From contig DODZ01000014.1 in the NCBI GenBank assembly GCA_003524145.1, forward strand, positions 1-54,191: a DNA stretch of 54,191 bases, written 5' to 3'. This stretch comes from Candidatus Apopatosoma intestinale (GTDB lineage Bacteria; Bacillota; Clostridia; Oscillospirales; CAG-272). The notes beneath the pieces were generated by a model. That model searched no databases and was not told where the DNA came from. It worked only from the letters and a program-made list of their open reading frames with translations. Positions 40,529 through 48,306 of this stretch are shown in pieces (the stretch's first letter is position 1; every line of letters starts with the position of its first letter). Made by a program: the position numbers and the translations under genes.

Positions 40529-41754
40529 TTTACGATGTCAGAAATTACGGCGCTGTGGGTGACGGAAAAACATTGAATACCGCAGCCATTCAAAAAGCAA
40601 TAGATGACTGCGCCTCGAAAAACGGCGGCACTGTGCTTTTGGAGGACGGTACATATATGACCGGCTCCATAGTATTGCGAAGCAATGTTAATTTACATAT
40701 CGAGCAGAACGCCGTTTTGTTGGGCTCGCCGAATTGCGGGGACTACCCCGAAAAGCAAAACCTTAAGCATGTAATCAGTGAAAATTTGCCGAGAACCCGT
40801 AATGCCTCAATGATTTTCGCGGAGGAATGTGAAAATATCTCCATAACAGGAATGGGGAAAATTGACTGTAACGGAACAAGATTTGTAAGAGAGAAGCAGG
40901 GGGAATGGACCGGTTGGCGATTTGAGAGAATCGACGCACCCACTCCGCCGAGAGTTGTCTTCTTTGCGGGCTGCCGTAATATTAAAATAGAGGATATTAC
41001 AATGCTTAATCAGCCTTCGGGGTGGTCATATTGGATACATGACTGTGACTATGTAGTATTTGATAAATGCAAGATTTTAGCCGAGGTAAGATACCCAAAT
41101 AATGACGGAATACATATAAATTCAAGCAGAAATGTAACTGTATCAAACTGCGATATAGTGACGGGCGACGACTGTATTGTTGTCAGAGCGAATAACCGAT
41201 CTCTTGCGGAAAACAAGGTCTGTGAAAAGGTGACCGTTACAAATTGCAATTTAACGAGTTATTCCGGTGGTATAAGAATAGGTTGGATAAGCGACGGAGT
41301 TATAAAAAACTGCACATTTTCTAATTTGGTCATGACCGATACGGTCATCGGAATTTCTATTGTTCTTCCGGATTTTTCAAAGGTACCCGACAGAGGAAGA
41401 GAGGATACTTTGATAGAAAATCTCTTGTTCAACAATATTGTTATGGACAAAATCTATGGCAGACCGATAAAAATATATATCGGACAGACCGACGGTACAA
41501 GATGCGAAGCGATAAGGAATATTTATTTTTCAAAGGTTGTCGCAAGCGGATTGGAATTTCCTTATCTTTGCGGCAGAAAGGATAATAAAATCCGCAATAT
41601 TTACTTTAATGACTGCCGGTTTGAATGTCTTTCCGATGAAGAACTTCCTAATTTCAGACAACATGGTGCTGCGGACTGGGATAGAAGCCACGGCGTTCCT
41701 ATTTTTGATAATATTGAGAATATAGTTTTTAATAATACTAATTTTTCTAAATAG
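40525..41754 (+). CDS. Glycoside hydrolase family 28 (polygalacturonase-like)
   Basis: 409 aa right-handed beta-helix. The N-terminal block is DVRNYGAVGDGKTLNTAAIQ. The catalytic Asp residues lie in YPNNDGIHI and the GDDC motif (VTGDDCIVVRA), followed by SGGIRIGW at the position of the usual GHG/RIK region. There is no signal peptide, so it probably acts on imported oligogalacturonides or rhamnogalacturonan pieces in the cytoplasm. It follows the lactonase candidate. Exo-acting polygalacturonase or an alpha-rhamnosidase-like activity cannot be told apart from sequence. Confidence 0.9.
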   Translation: MIYDVRNYGAVGDGKTLNTAAIQKAIDDCASKNGGTVLLEDGTYMTGSIVLRSNVNLHIEQNAVLLGSPNCGDYPEKQNLKHVISENLPRTRNASMIFAEECENISITGMGKIDCNGTRFVREKQGEWTGWRFERIDAPTPPRVVFFAGCRNIKIEDITMLNQPSGWSYWIHDCDYVVFDKCKILAEVRYPNNDGIHINSSRNVTVSNCDIVTGDDCIVVRANNRSLAENKVCEKVTVTNCNLTSYSGGIRIGWISDGVIKNCTFSNLVMTDTVIGISIVLPDFSKVPDRGREDTLIENLLFNNIVMDKIYGRPIKIYIGQTDGTRCEAIRNIYFSKVVASGLEFPYLCGRKDNKIRNIYFNDCRFECLSDEELPNFRQHGAADWDRSHGVPIFDNIENIVFNNTNFSK

Positions 41755-41770
41755 TTAAGGGGGATGAAGG

Positions 41771-42931
41771 TTGAAAGTTACAGATGTAAAAACCTTTGCG
41801 GTAGATTGCTTCCGAACCAACTGGGTATTTGTCAAGGTATATACCGACGAAGGAATTGACGGGGTGGGAGAAGCCACTCTCGAATATAAGGAAAAAGCAC
41901 TGATAGGTGCTGTTGAGCATATTAAGGAATATCTTGTAGGCAAAAATCCGCTTGCTATTGAAAAACACTGGCATGATATATACCGTGACGCATATTGGCG
42001 CGGCGGAGCAGTGCTGATGTCGGCGCTGTCGGCGGTGGAGATGGCATTATGGGATATTTTGGGTAAATATCTTAACGTTCCCGTATATCAACTTCTCGGT
42101 GGCAGAGTAAATGATAAGGTGAGAATATATGTAAACGGATGGTTTGCGGGCGCAAAGGAGCCGGAGGAATTCGGCGAAAAGGCAAAAATTGCGGTTGAAC
42201 GTGGTGTAACTGCAATGAAATGGGACCCATTCGGAAAAAATTATCTTAACATATCAAATAAAGAGCTTGATAAGGCACTCAGATGCGTTGCGTCAGTGCG
42301 TGAGGCGGTAGGAGATGAAGTGGATTTACTTATTGAGGGACATGGACGATTTAACATTCCAACGGGCATAAAAATTGCAAAGGAGCTGGAGCAGTTCAAG
42401 CCGATGTTTTTTGAAGAGCCCGTTCCGCCTGATAATCTTGACGCATTAAAGGCTGTAAGGGACAAATCTCCCGTTGCAATTTCTGCCGGAGAGCGGCTTT
42501 ACACGCGATGGGACTATAAGCGAATGTTTGATCTCATGGCGGCAGATTACATACAGCCGGATATTTCACACGCCGGCGGAATAATGGAGCTGAAGAAAAT
42601 TGCGGCGGAGGCAGAGTGCAGATATATTCCGTTTGCACCGCACAATCCGTCGGGCCCTGTTGCGAATGCGGCGACATTGCAGTTAGCGGCGACTTGTCCT
42701 AATTTCGAGATTTTGGAAATCATGTATTCCGATGTGGAATGGAGAAAAGCTGTGACAAATGAGTCACTGGAGTACAAGGATGGATATATTACAATCCCCG
42801 ACAAGCCGGGACTGGGAATTGAAATAAATGAAGATGAATGTTTAAAACATCCGTATCAGTCGCACACCTTAAGGCATTATACGGGGGCACTGACTGATAT
42901 AAGACCTGCAAAGACAGAATTTTATTTTTAA
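41771..42931 (+). CDS. Enolase-superfamily sugar-acid dehydratase (galactonate dehydratase-like)
   Basis: 386 aa, mandelate racemase/muconate lactonising group. Metal ligands and acid/base residues sit in DLLIEGHGRFN, MFFEEPVPPD, ISAGERLYTRWD, PDISHAGGI and APHNPSGPVANAA. These resemble D-galactonate and related dehydratases that remove water from aldonic acids to give 2-keto-3-deoxy acids. The start is a TTG, preceded by AAGGGGGATGAAGG. The exact substrate is not decided by sequence. It is the third enzyme of the island's proposed oxidative route. Confidence 0.85.
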   Translation: MKVTDVKTFAVDCFRTNWVFVKVYTDEGIDGVGEATLEYKEKALIGAVEHIKEYLVGKNPLAIEKHWHDIYRDAYWRGGAVLMSALSAVEMALWDILGKYLNVPVYQLLGGRVNDKVRIYVNGWFAGAKEPEEFGEKAKIAVERGVTAMKWDPFGKNYLNISNKELDKALRCVASVREAVGDEVDLLIEGHGRFNIPTGIKIAKELEQFKPMFFEEPVPPDNLDALKAVRDKSPVAISAGERLYTRWDYKRMFDLMAADYIQPDISHAGGIMELKKIAAEAECRYIPFAPHNPSGPVANAATLQLAATCPNFEILEIMYSDVEWRKAVTNESLEYKDGYITIPDKPGLGIEINEDECLKHPYQSHTLRHYTGALTDIRPAKTEFYF

Positions 42932-42948
42932 GAAAGAAGAAAAAGATT

Positions 42949-43767
42949 ATGAAGAAATTTGAAGTAAACGGTCACGAACCGAGTTTTTTGCCTCAGGGTG
43001 AATGGAAATTGGTATGGGCAGATGAATTTGACGGAACGGAGCTTGACAGAAGCAAATGGGATTTCAGACTTAATTTTTGGGGAAAGCCTTTTGATGCCTA
43101 CACAGACCAGGGGATTGTTCTTGATGGAAAAAGCCACATAGAATTGCACAGAACCGAAAGAAACGGATGTTATGTTTCACCGCAATTGCAGACAGGCTCA
43201 AACTCGTTTGATGTGCCTAAAAGCGGTACGGATAATCCTTGGGGACAGGATGAAATATGGCCTCTTGGAATTTTGGAGGAGCCTAAATTTGTACATCGTT
43301 ACGGATATTATGAGTGTAGATGTAAATTTCAAAAAGATCCCGAAACAATGTGGAGTGCATTTTGGACACAATCGCCGACAATAGGAGCAAGATTTGAACC
43401 TGAATGGTGCGGAATAGAGTCTGACATTATGGAATGTTTTCATGTTGGGAAAGCTACAACCGGAAATATAATGGGTGGTTACGGCAAGCAATTCAGAGAA
43501 GAAGGAAGAGTGAGCTACGACTTGAATGATACAGAAGACGGATGGCATTATTTCGGGATGAACTGGCAGCCGGAGGGCTATACCTTTTACTGCGATGGTA
43601 AAGAAGTATCAAGAGCTGATAAACATGTTTCTCATGTTCCACAGTTTATTTTGCTTACAACAGAGGTTCAGGGATACCGCAAGTCAGTTCCCAATATTAT
43701 AAGCGGCGACTTTGTTGATGATGCTTTTATCGTTGATTTTGTGAGAGTATTTGATAAGGTAAGGTAA
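42949..43767 (+). CDS. Glycoside hydrolase family 16
   Basis: 272 aa. Landmarks are KLVWADEFDGTELDRSKWDF and YGYYECRCKF, with the catalytic motif seen as ESDIME (E-x-D-x-x-E) near residue 163. GH16 enzymes cleave beta-1,3/1,4 glucans or galactans. No signal peptide is present, so the enzyme appears intracellular, unusual for the family. It lies 17 bases after the dehydratase and in the same direction. Confidence 0.9.
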   Translation: MKKFEVNGHEPSFLPQGEWKLVWADEFDGTELDRSKWDFRLNFWGKPFDAYTDQGIVLDGKSHIELHRTERNGCYVSPQLQTGSNSFDVPKSGTDNPWGQDEIWPLGILEEPKFVHRYGYYECRCKFQKDPETMWSAFWTQSPTIGARFEPEWCGIESDIMECFHVGKATTGNIMGGYGKQFREEGRVSYDLNDTEDGWHYFGMNWQPEGYTFYCDGKEVSRADKHVSHVPQFILLTTEVQGYRKSVPNIISGDFVDDAFIVDFVRVFDKVR

Positions 43768-43772
43768 GATAC

Positions 43773-44355
43773 ATGGAACAGTTAAAGAAAATCGGAAAAA
43801 TCATACCAAAAAAATCAAGCGAGATAAAACATTCAAAAATAAGTCTGGGTTTTGAAAAGCTTGACCGGGATGTGTTCGATCCGGAAAAGGCATATGACAA
43901 GGTTGCCGACTGCGGAGTTAAGAAGGTAAGACTTCAGTCCGGTTGGCAAAGAACGGAAAAACAAAAGGGTGTATATGATTTTGAGTGGCTCGATACGATT
44001 GTGGACAATTTTGTAAATCGTGGCATTGAGCCATGGATGTGTTTATGCTACGGAAACAGTCTTTACACCGAACAGGCAAAGGAAGTATTCGGTGCTGTGG
44101 GTTGCCCACCGATATTTTCCGAGGAATAAAAGCAGGCATGGATTAACTATGTAAAAGCCACCGTATAATTCTTCAATAACGGTTGAATTTTATACGGAAT
44201 ATAAAGACATAAAGCTTATTGACATTATGGACGGTTCTGTTTATGAAATTCCGGAGGAAATGATTGAGGATAAAGGCGATGGTGTGTATGTAATAAAGGA
44301 GCTGCCTATTAAGGATACGCCTCTAATTCTGACCTTCGGCAGCTTTATGATATAG
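43773..44355 (+). pseudogene. Broken GH-A clan (GH39-like) glycoside hydrolase
   Basis: The first 118 codons encode a TIM-barrel start (GVKKVRLQSGWQRTEKQKG, DFEWLDTIVDNFVNRGI, WMCLCYGNSLY) and end at TAA. The same frame continues for 13 codons in a family-like way (KQAWINYVKATV) to another stop. After a gap, a frame from about 44,182 to the TAG at 44,355 encodes what looks like the C-terminal domain (EFYTEYKDIKLIDIMDG...). The bulk of the barrel with the catalytic acids is missing. So the gene has an in-frame stop and a large internal deletion. Confidence 0.78.
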
Positions 44356-44386
44356 ACAAATCACATAAGGAGGAGGGCTTACAAAG

Positions 44387-45163
44387 ATGAAAACGGTATT
44401 AATAACGGGTGCCTGTATAAATACAGGGGTGGCAATAACGGAAAAATTCGCATCTGAGGGATGGGAAATTGTATTTACCGGGAGAAGCCTCGAAAAAGTG
44501 CGAGAAGCGGAAGAAAAATATAAAGAGAAATTCCCGGATGTGAATATTACAGGCTATGCTATAGATTCCCTTTTAGACGAAAAAACCGTTGACGAAAAGG
44601 CGATTTCGGAAATGTTTTCGTATCTTGACAGTAAAGGCATATTGATAGATACACTTGTTCTCAATGCCGCCGATCAGGGACTGGGCATTAAGGCACTTGA
44701 GAACCCGATTACGGATTTTATGCGTGTAATAAACACAAATATGGTGTGGAATTACTGTATGTGCGAACACGCTGTAAGACGAATGAAGGAAAACGGCGGA
44801 GGAAACATCATATTTATAAATTCCAACACAGCATACAGAGCAATACCCGACAGAATAGCATATTCCGCATCAAAAAGCGGTCAGCTCGGCATGATGCGTG
44901 CAATGGCACTTGATTTCGGCAAGTACAACATACGCGTAAACGCTGTTCTTCCGGGAATGATTAAAACCGACAGGTGGGATAAGAATCCTGAATTTTATGC
45001 AAATGTACCATCAAGATTTACACCCTTGGGTGATGTTGCGGTAGGCGAGGATATAGCCGATGCTGTGTGGTATTTTGCAGTTCATGCGAGAAACACCACA
45101 GGAGCGGAATTGGTTGTTGACGGCGGAAATACGATTCAGCTTTATCCTATTATAAATAAATAA
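44387..45163 (+). CDS. SDR family oxidoreductase (sugar dehydrogenase candidate)
   Basis: 258 aa. The cofactor loop is LITGACINTGVAI, the NNAG-equivalent is VLNAADQG, and catalytic Ser, Tyr and Lys lie in INSNTAYRAIP and YSASKSG. It may oxidise a free sugar to its lactone, which would supply the MBL lactonase candidate and the dehydratase in the same island; this is inferred from context. GGAGGAGG lies ahead of the ATG. It is the last gene of the island; the right junction with prophage debris follows immediately. Confidence 0.83.
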   Translation: MKTVLITGACINTGVAITEKFASEGWEIVFTGRSLEKVREAEEKYKEKFPDVNITGYAIDSLLDEKTVDEKAISEMFSYLDSKGILIDTLVLNAADQGLGIKALENPITDFMRVINTNMVWNYCMCEHAVRRMKENGGGNIIFINSNTAYRAIPDRIAYSASKSGQLGMMRAMALDFGKYNIRVNAVLPGMIKTDRWDKNPEFYANVPSRFTPLGDVAVGEDIADAVWYFAVHARNTTGAELVVDGGNTIQLYPIINK

Positions 45164-45330
45164 TTTCGGCAGAAATTGTTGAATATATCCCCAAAAATAT
45201 TAATTTCCGAATTGTTGTCATGTTCAAGTGGAATGACGGAAAATTCACCATAATAAGACAGGGAAATGCATCCGCCCTCCTCGTTATGGTCAATTCTAAG
45301 AAACTCCTTTACATAATCAAGCGTCAGCAT
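45142..45330 (-). pseudogene. Phage head-tail connector fragment (N-terminal part)
   Basis: The frame starts MLTLDYVKEFLRIDHNEEGG, matching the N-terminus of gp6-like head-tail connector proteins. The rest (from about 45,250 downwards) does not look phage-like and runs into the end of the SDR gene, so the gene is cut at the island junction. The start overlaps the stop of the preceding small-protein fragment, as is usual in phage head operons. Confidence 0.6.
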
Positions 45331-45451
45331 TGGTTTTAGCACCCGCCTTTGTTTTTGTCGGTTTCACCTCTTTGGCATATCCGGCATCAATTAAATCCTT
45401 AGCGACCATATCATCACAATCGACCGTTTCGCTCTCATAGTATGCAAAATC
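45317..45451 (-). pseudogene. Small phage head-region protein fragment
   Basis: An open frame without a start encodes 44 residues (FAYYESETVDCDDMVAKDLI, then DAGYAKEVKPTK and a Lys/Ala tail). This is the C-terminal part of a small protein often lying between capsid and connector genes. Its 5' end is fused by deletion to the capsid fragment, in a different frame. Confidence 0.5.
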
Positions 45452-45849
45452 AAGTCCGGCACAAGATATCCGCCTTCGGAGTCTGTGCCTTCCTGGAGTG
45501 CATTGCGAAGCTCTGGTGTGGTTACACCCATTTTTGAACGGAGCTGATTCCAGAAGGCTTTTTTGTATGTATCGGACGCTTTGCCCGTTTTTTCGTTCTC
45601 GGGTTTCGGTACGTCCGGCTTTTCGGTGATACGCTTGCTTGTGGGCATATTAAGTTCAGCGTCCAGCGCCTCTCTGCGTTCAAGCCTTGCGATTTCCTTT
45701 GAGTAATCTGCAATTTCATTCTCCATTTTGGTGTAAACGGCATCGTCCTCCGGGGAGAGCATCCCGTTTGCGTTGGTGTGCGAATCCAAGAATGCCTTTG
45801 CGGCATCCCATGCTTTTGCTCTTTTGGTTCTCATTTCGTTGATAGTCAT
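45391..45849 (-). pseudogene. HK97-type major capsid protein, truncated N-terminal part
   Basis: 152 codons. The N-terminal delta/scaffold region is coiled coil (residues about 1-70), then KAFWNQLRSKMG and the HK97-family start of the folded capsid, EGTDSEGGYLVPD. Right after this the frame runs into unrelated residues and a stop, while the neighbouring small-protein sequence appears in another frame. The capsid core is therefore deleted. AAGGAGG precedes the ATG. It is a prophage remnant. Confidence 0.8.
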
Positions 45850-45918
45850 AGATAAATCCTCCTTGAAAAATTAGTATTTTAGCCGATTGTAAAAGTCAGC
45901 GATTTCAAATGAAATCCG

Positions 45919-46078
45919 TTTTTTCGGTGGCTTCGCCGCCGAAAAAACACCGCCGAGACGAGCAAAGCGAGTCCGCACGCCGAGGGGAGCCGCCAAAATC
46001 TCCGATTTTGGCAGGCGGCGATAAGCGTGCGTATCCCCGCCGCGCGGTTCTCAATTGTAAAACGCAGTTTTACAATTG
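45919..46078. repeat. Cluster of three hairpins
   Basis: Stem 1: 45919-45930/45936-45947 (TTTTTTCGGTGG with CCGCCGAAAAAA). Stem 2: 45989-46000/46004-46019 (GCCGCCAAAATC with GATTTTGG..GGCGGC). Stem 3: 46052-46062/46068-46078 (CAATTGTAAAA with TTTTACAATTG, perfect), which overlaps the stop of the DUF6809-like gene. The region has no gene. Stem 1 has an A/T tract pattern of a terminator on both strands. Confidence 0.7.
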
Positions 46079-46318
46079 ACTAAAATTAGTATTGAAAGCA
46101 TACTCAAATATTGCTGCTTCGCCAAGGCTCATGTACTCGCTCCAACAATCGTGGAACTTTTCGAATGTTTCTTTCTGCTCGTCTGTGAAGCTCTTTTCAA
46201 GTTCTTCGTGGTGACGTGACATATAGCCGAGAAGTTCTTTCATCTCCTTGGAGTTGGTTCGGCTATCCTCTTGGGGGATGATGTTTCCGTGCCAAAGTTC
46301 GTTGATGATCGAACTCAT
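46070..46318 (-). CDS. DUF6809-like small protein
   Basis: 82 aa starting MSSIINELWHGNIIPQED, helical and acidic. It matches my memory of the DUF6809 family found in clostridial mobile elements; confidence in the family name is moderate. It overlaps the tnpV stop by four bases (ATGA), so the two are translated together. The function is unknown. Confidence 0.65.
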   Translation of the reverse strand: MSSIINELWHGNIIPQEDSRTNSKEMKELLGYMSRHHEELEKSFTDEQKETFEKFHDCWSEYMSLGEAAIFEYAFNTNFSQL

Positions 46319-46671
46319 TGATAGACCACCTCCTGCAAAATGATCTCTTCTGCGCTTGCCTTGATATTATTCATCTCGGCAGCCCATTGGAGTGCGTTTT
46401 GGGTCTTCAGAACTTCGTCTATGCCTCGTTCTTGGGCGAGGTGAGGAATTATGTCATCGAGCAATTCATGAGCTTGAATATCAATGGCGTGTAGGTATTC
46501 GTTTAATCGTCCTTCGGTGAGCAGGGTGGTGTACGTTCCTCGACGATGCTTTTTCATAAAGTCAAGACGCAGATTAGCGTACTTGCCAAGAGTGTAGCTT
46601 GTCTGTTCGGGGAGCGCAAGATTGGGGTAGTAAAGTCCGTTATGTTCGGTATAAGTAATTTGATTTTTCAT
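46315..46671 (-). CDS. tnpV: TnpV-like transposon protein
   Basis: 118 aa. Landmarks of TnpV are YYPNLALPEQ, IGKY-like LGKYANLRLDFMKKHRRG, LLTEGRLNEYLHAID and WAAEMNNIKASAEEIILQE. TnpV is carried by Tn4451-type elements but is not needed for their excision; its biochemical role is unknown. AAAGGA precedes the ATG. It is the gene nearest the right end of the 10.9-kb element. Confidence 0.85.
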   Translation of the reverse strand: MKNQITYTEHNGLYYPNLALPEQTSYTLGKYANLRLDFMKKHRRGTYTTLLTEGRLNEYLHAIDIQAHELLDDIIPHLAQERGIDEVLKTQNALQWAAEMNNIKASAEEIILQEVVYQ

Positions 46672-46790
46672 CGTAAATATCCTTTCTTAAAATTCATTTT
46701 GTCTGGCATCAACTATCAAGGATATTTACTTAGGCGGTGCTCGGGCGTGATTCCAATAACAGCAAGTCAGCATCACATATCACCAGAACA

Positions 46791-46837
46791 CAAAAAGAAA
46801 TCCGAACCCTTCGCCTATCGGCTTTGGGTTCGGATTT
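46791..46837 (-). terminator. Element-borne terminator at the right end
   Basis: Perfect 12-bp stem AAATCCGAACCC / GGGTTCGGATTT followed on the minus strand by CTTTTTG. It lies 10-12 bases inside the element end and replaces the terminator that the tRNA-like copy 2 lost on insertion. Confidence 0.82.
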
Positions 46838-46846
46838 CTACTGTTT

Positions 46847-46938
46847 GGCGCGGGTAAAAGGACTTGAACCTTCACCGAGGAACCCCGACTAGAACCTGAT
46901 GGTTGCGACACCTCGGTGACAAGTCGATCTGACCGTAC
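46847..46938 (-). repeat. tRNA-like RNA element, copy 2 (right half of split site)
   Basis: About 87 bases match copies 1 and 3 from GTACGG to TACCCGC on the minus strand, including the T-arm GAAGG-TTCAAGT-CCTTT and the stem CACCGAGG/CCTCGGTG. The 3' end now reads GC-GCCA, supplied by the inserted element. The upstream promoter of the other copies is missing: the XRE gene ends 13 bases before it, so it may be transcribed from that gene. Confidence 0.7.
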
Positions 46939-46951
46939 AGGGCAGGCACGT

Positions 46952-48139
46952 TCAGTTCTTTTGGTCACATGCCCGCGTTTTCGCTACCCATTCATGCCAA
47001 CGGGGGTCCGCCTGTATTTCAGACTTTACGTTTGAAGCCTCGGGTACGCACCACCATGGCCAGTCTTCGACAAGACTTGCATACGATATAGGTGGGTGGG
47101 AATCGTCAATTGTCGCATCCGGTTGAATCAGGCGTACTAGGGGCGCGGTATAGCAATGCGCGCCTTTCGCGCAGGATTCCTCAAAATATCTGAATTGCGT
47201 AAGAGCACAATCCAATGCTTCAAACGCATCGTCTTTTTTGCCGTCCAACCATAGATACACCGAAAGCAACGTATAGATTCTTGCAATGTAAGGATGGTAT
47301 ATTCCGTAGTTTCCGTCGGTGCAGACATTGCCGAAAATCGCAATGGCTCCGCGCAGGCTTTGTGCCTTATCGGCAGGAGACATATTCTTTCCGAAAGCAA
47401 TGACGCCGCTTACCATAAGCTCGGAACATGTCATGACTGTTTTCAGCAGAGCCTCTCCATATGCTTTTGCGCGCTCTTTTCCGTCTGTTGCCTTTGTTTT
47501 CAGGATTTCTCTTGAGCCGTAAATATCCGGAGCGGTCTCAATCACGGCAAGTGCCTTTGCCTGTTCTCCGATATTCAGATACAACTGTGTAAGTTCGCGG
47601 ATTACACGGTGACGCGGCGCTCCATCCTCCATGGTTTTCAGCAATTTCTCATAAAGCGATATTGCCTCTTTCCACTCCGAATAAGTCCGATGCCTTTCGG
47701 TATCCAGAATATCGTATCCTTCTTCGTCCGTTAAATGGCGTTCTCCGTAACGCACATATCCGGCATTATACAATGCCGAGGCGAGGCAGAGCATGATTTT
47801 TTCGTTTCCCGGGAATTCGATCAAGGCGTTCCTTGCAAATGAAATACATTCGCCGATGTTAATATCCACTCCGTTATTTTGAAAATTCATATTTTCGATT
47901 TTCTCAACCAACATGTTGATTTTTTGTGAACGCTCATTGTTGTAACCGAAAAGTTCGTCTATCGAAACGCCGAAATAATGAGCAATGGACGGAATCATTT
48001 CCATGTCGGGGTACCCGCCGTTTGCTTCCCATCGTGAAACCGCCTGTGACGTCACACCGATTGCCTCTGCAAGTGTTTCCTGTGTACGTCCGTCCCGCTG
48101 GCGAAGCTCGCGTATTTTCTGTCCCAGATTAAGTTGCAT
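46952..48139 (-). CDS. XRE-family regulator with TPR-like C-terminal region
   Basis: About 395 aa from the ATG at 48139, preceded by GGAGGTG; an in-frame start further up is rejected. The N-terminal Cro/C1 helix-turn-helix is GRTQETLAEAIGVTSQAVSR. The remainder is all helical with TPR-like spacing (about residues 85-330), a layout used to sense peptides or other small ligands in Firmicutes. It lies between tRNA-like copies 2 and 3. Targets unknown. Confidence 0.83.
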   Translation of the reverse strand: MQLNLGQKIRELRQRDGRTQETLAEAIGVTSQAVSRWEANGGYPDMEMIPSIAHYFGVSIDELFGYNNERSQKINMLVEKIENMNFQNNGVDINIGECISFARNALIEFPGNEKIMLCLASALYNAGYVRYGERHLTDEEGYDILDTERHRTYSEWKEAISLYEKLLKTMEDGAPRHRVIRELTQLYLNIGEQAKALAVIETAPDIYGSREILKTKATDGKERAKAYGEALLKTVMTCSELMVSGVIAFGKNMSPADKAQSLRGAIAIFGNVCTDGNYGIYHPYIARIYTLLSVYLWLDGKKDDAFEALDCALTQFRYFEESCAKGAHCYTAPLVRLIQPDATIDDSHPPISYASLVEDWPWWCVPEASNVKSEIQADPRWHEWVAKTRACDQKN

Positions 48140-48162
48140 AAAAGCACCTCCAAATTTTATTT

Positions 48163-48201
48163 CACCGGTGTGATTATAGAATAACACAAATTTTTCAAAA
48201 A
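48163..48201 (-). promoter_or_regulatory. Promoter and palindrome of the XRE/TPR gene
   Basis: Minus strand TTTTTG (48196-48201), 17-base spacer, TATAAT (48173-48178), followed by the palindrome CACCGGTG (48163-48170). The palindrome could be an operator. Confidence 0.45.
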
Positions 48202-48306
48202 AACAATTATCAATTCATTGTTTCAAATCCAAGTAATCATTGGATTGAGCGTGATATTGCCTGATAGCGTATAAAAGCGAACTGAAAATCGGCAGACGCA
48301 CCGCCA

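Larger units (their letters stand above)
35931..46851. mobile_element. Serine-recombinase integrative element inserted in a tRNA-like RNA 3' end
   Basis: Boundaries come from comparison with the intact site at 48,307-48,500: its left part matches 35,839-35,932 and its right part matches 46,852-46,938. The only bases shared at both ends and the empty site immediately at the junction are GC (35,931-35,932 and 46,850-46,851), a fitting two-base core for a serine recombinase. Content: recombinase, a 115-aa protein, LexA-like repressor, prophage fragments, a sugar-acid/GH island, DUF6809-like and TnpV genes. The right end supplies GCCA so the tRNA-like copy keeps an NCCA end, plus its own terminator. 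Whether it is still mobile is unknown. Confidence 0.72.

Noticed and set aside
46780..46968. Frames at 46,780-46,968 and 48,215-48,424 with VQVLLPAP
   Set aside because: These are translations of the tRNA-like 3' end, not genes by themselves. The first is of interest only as the tail a circular recombinase frame would enter.
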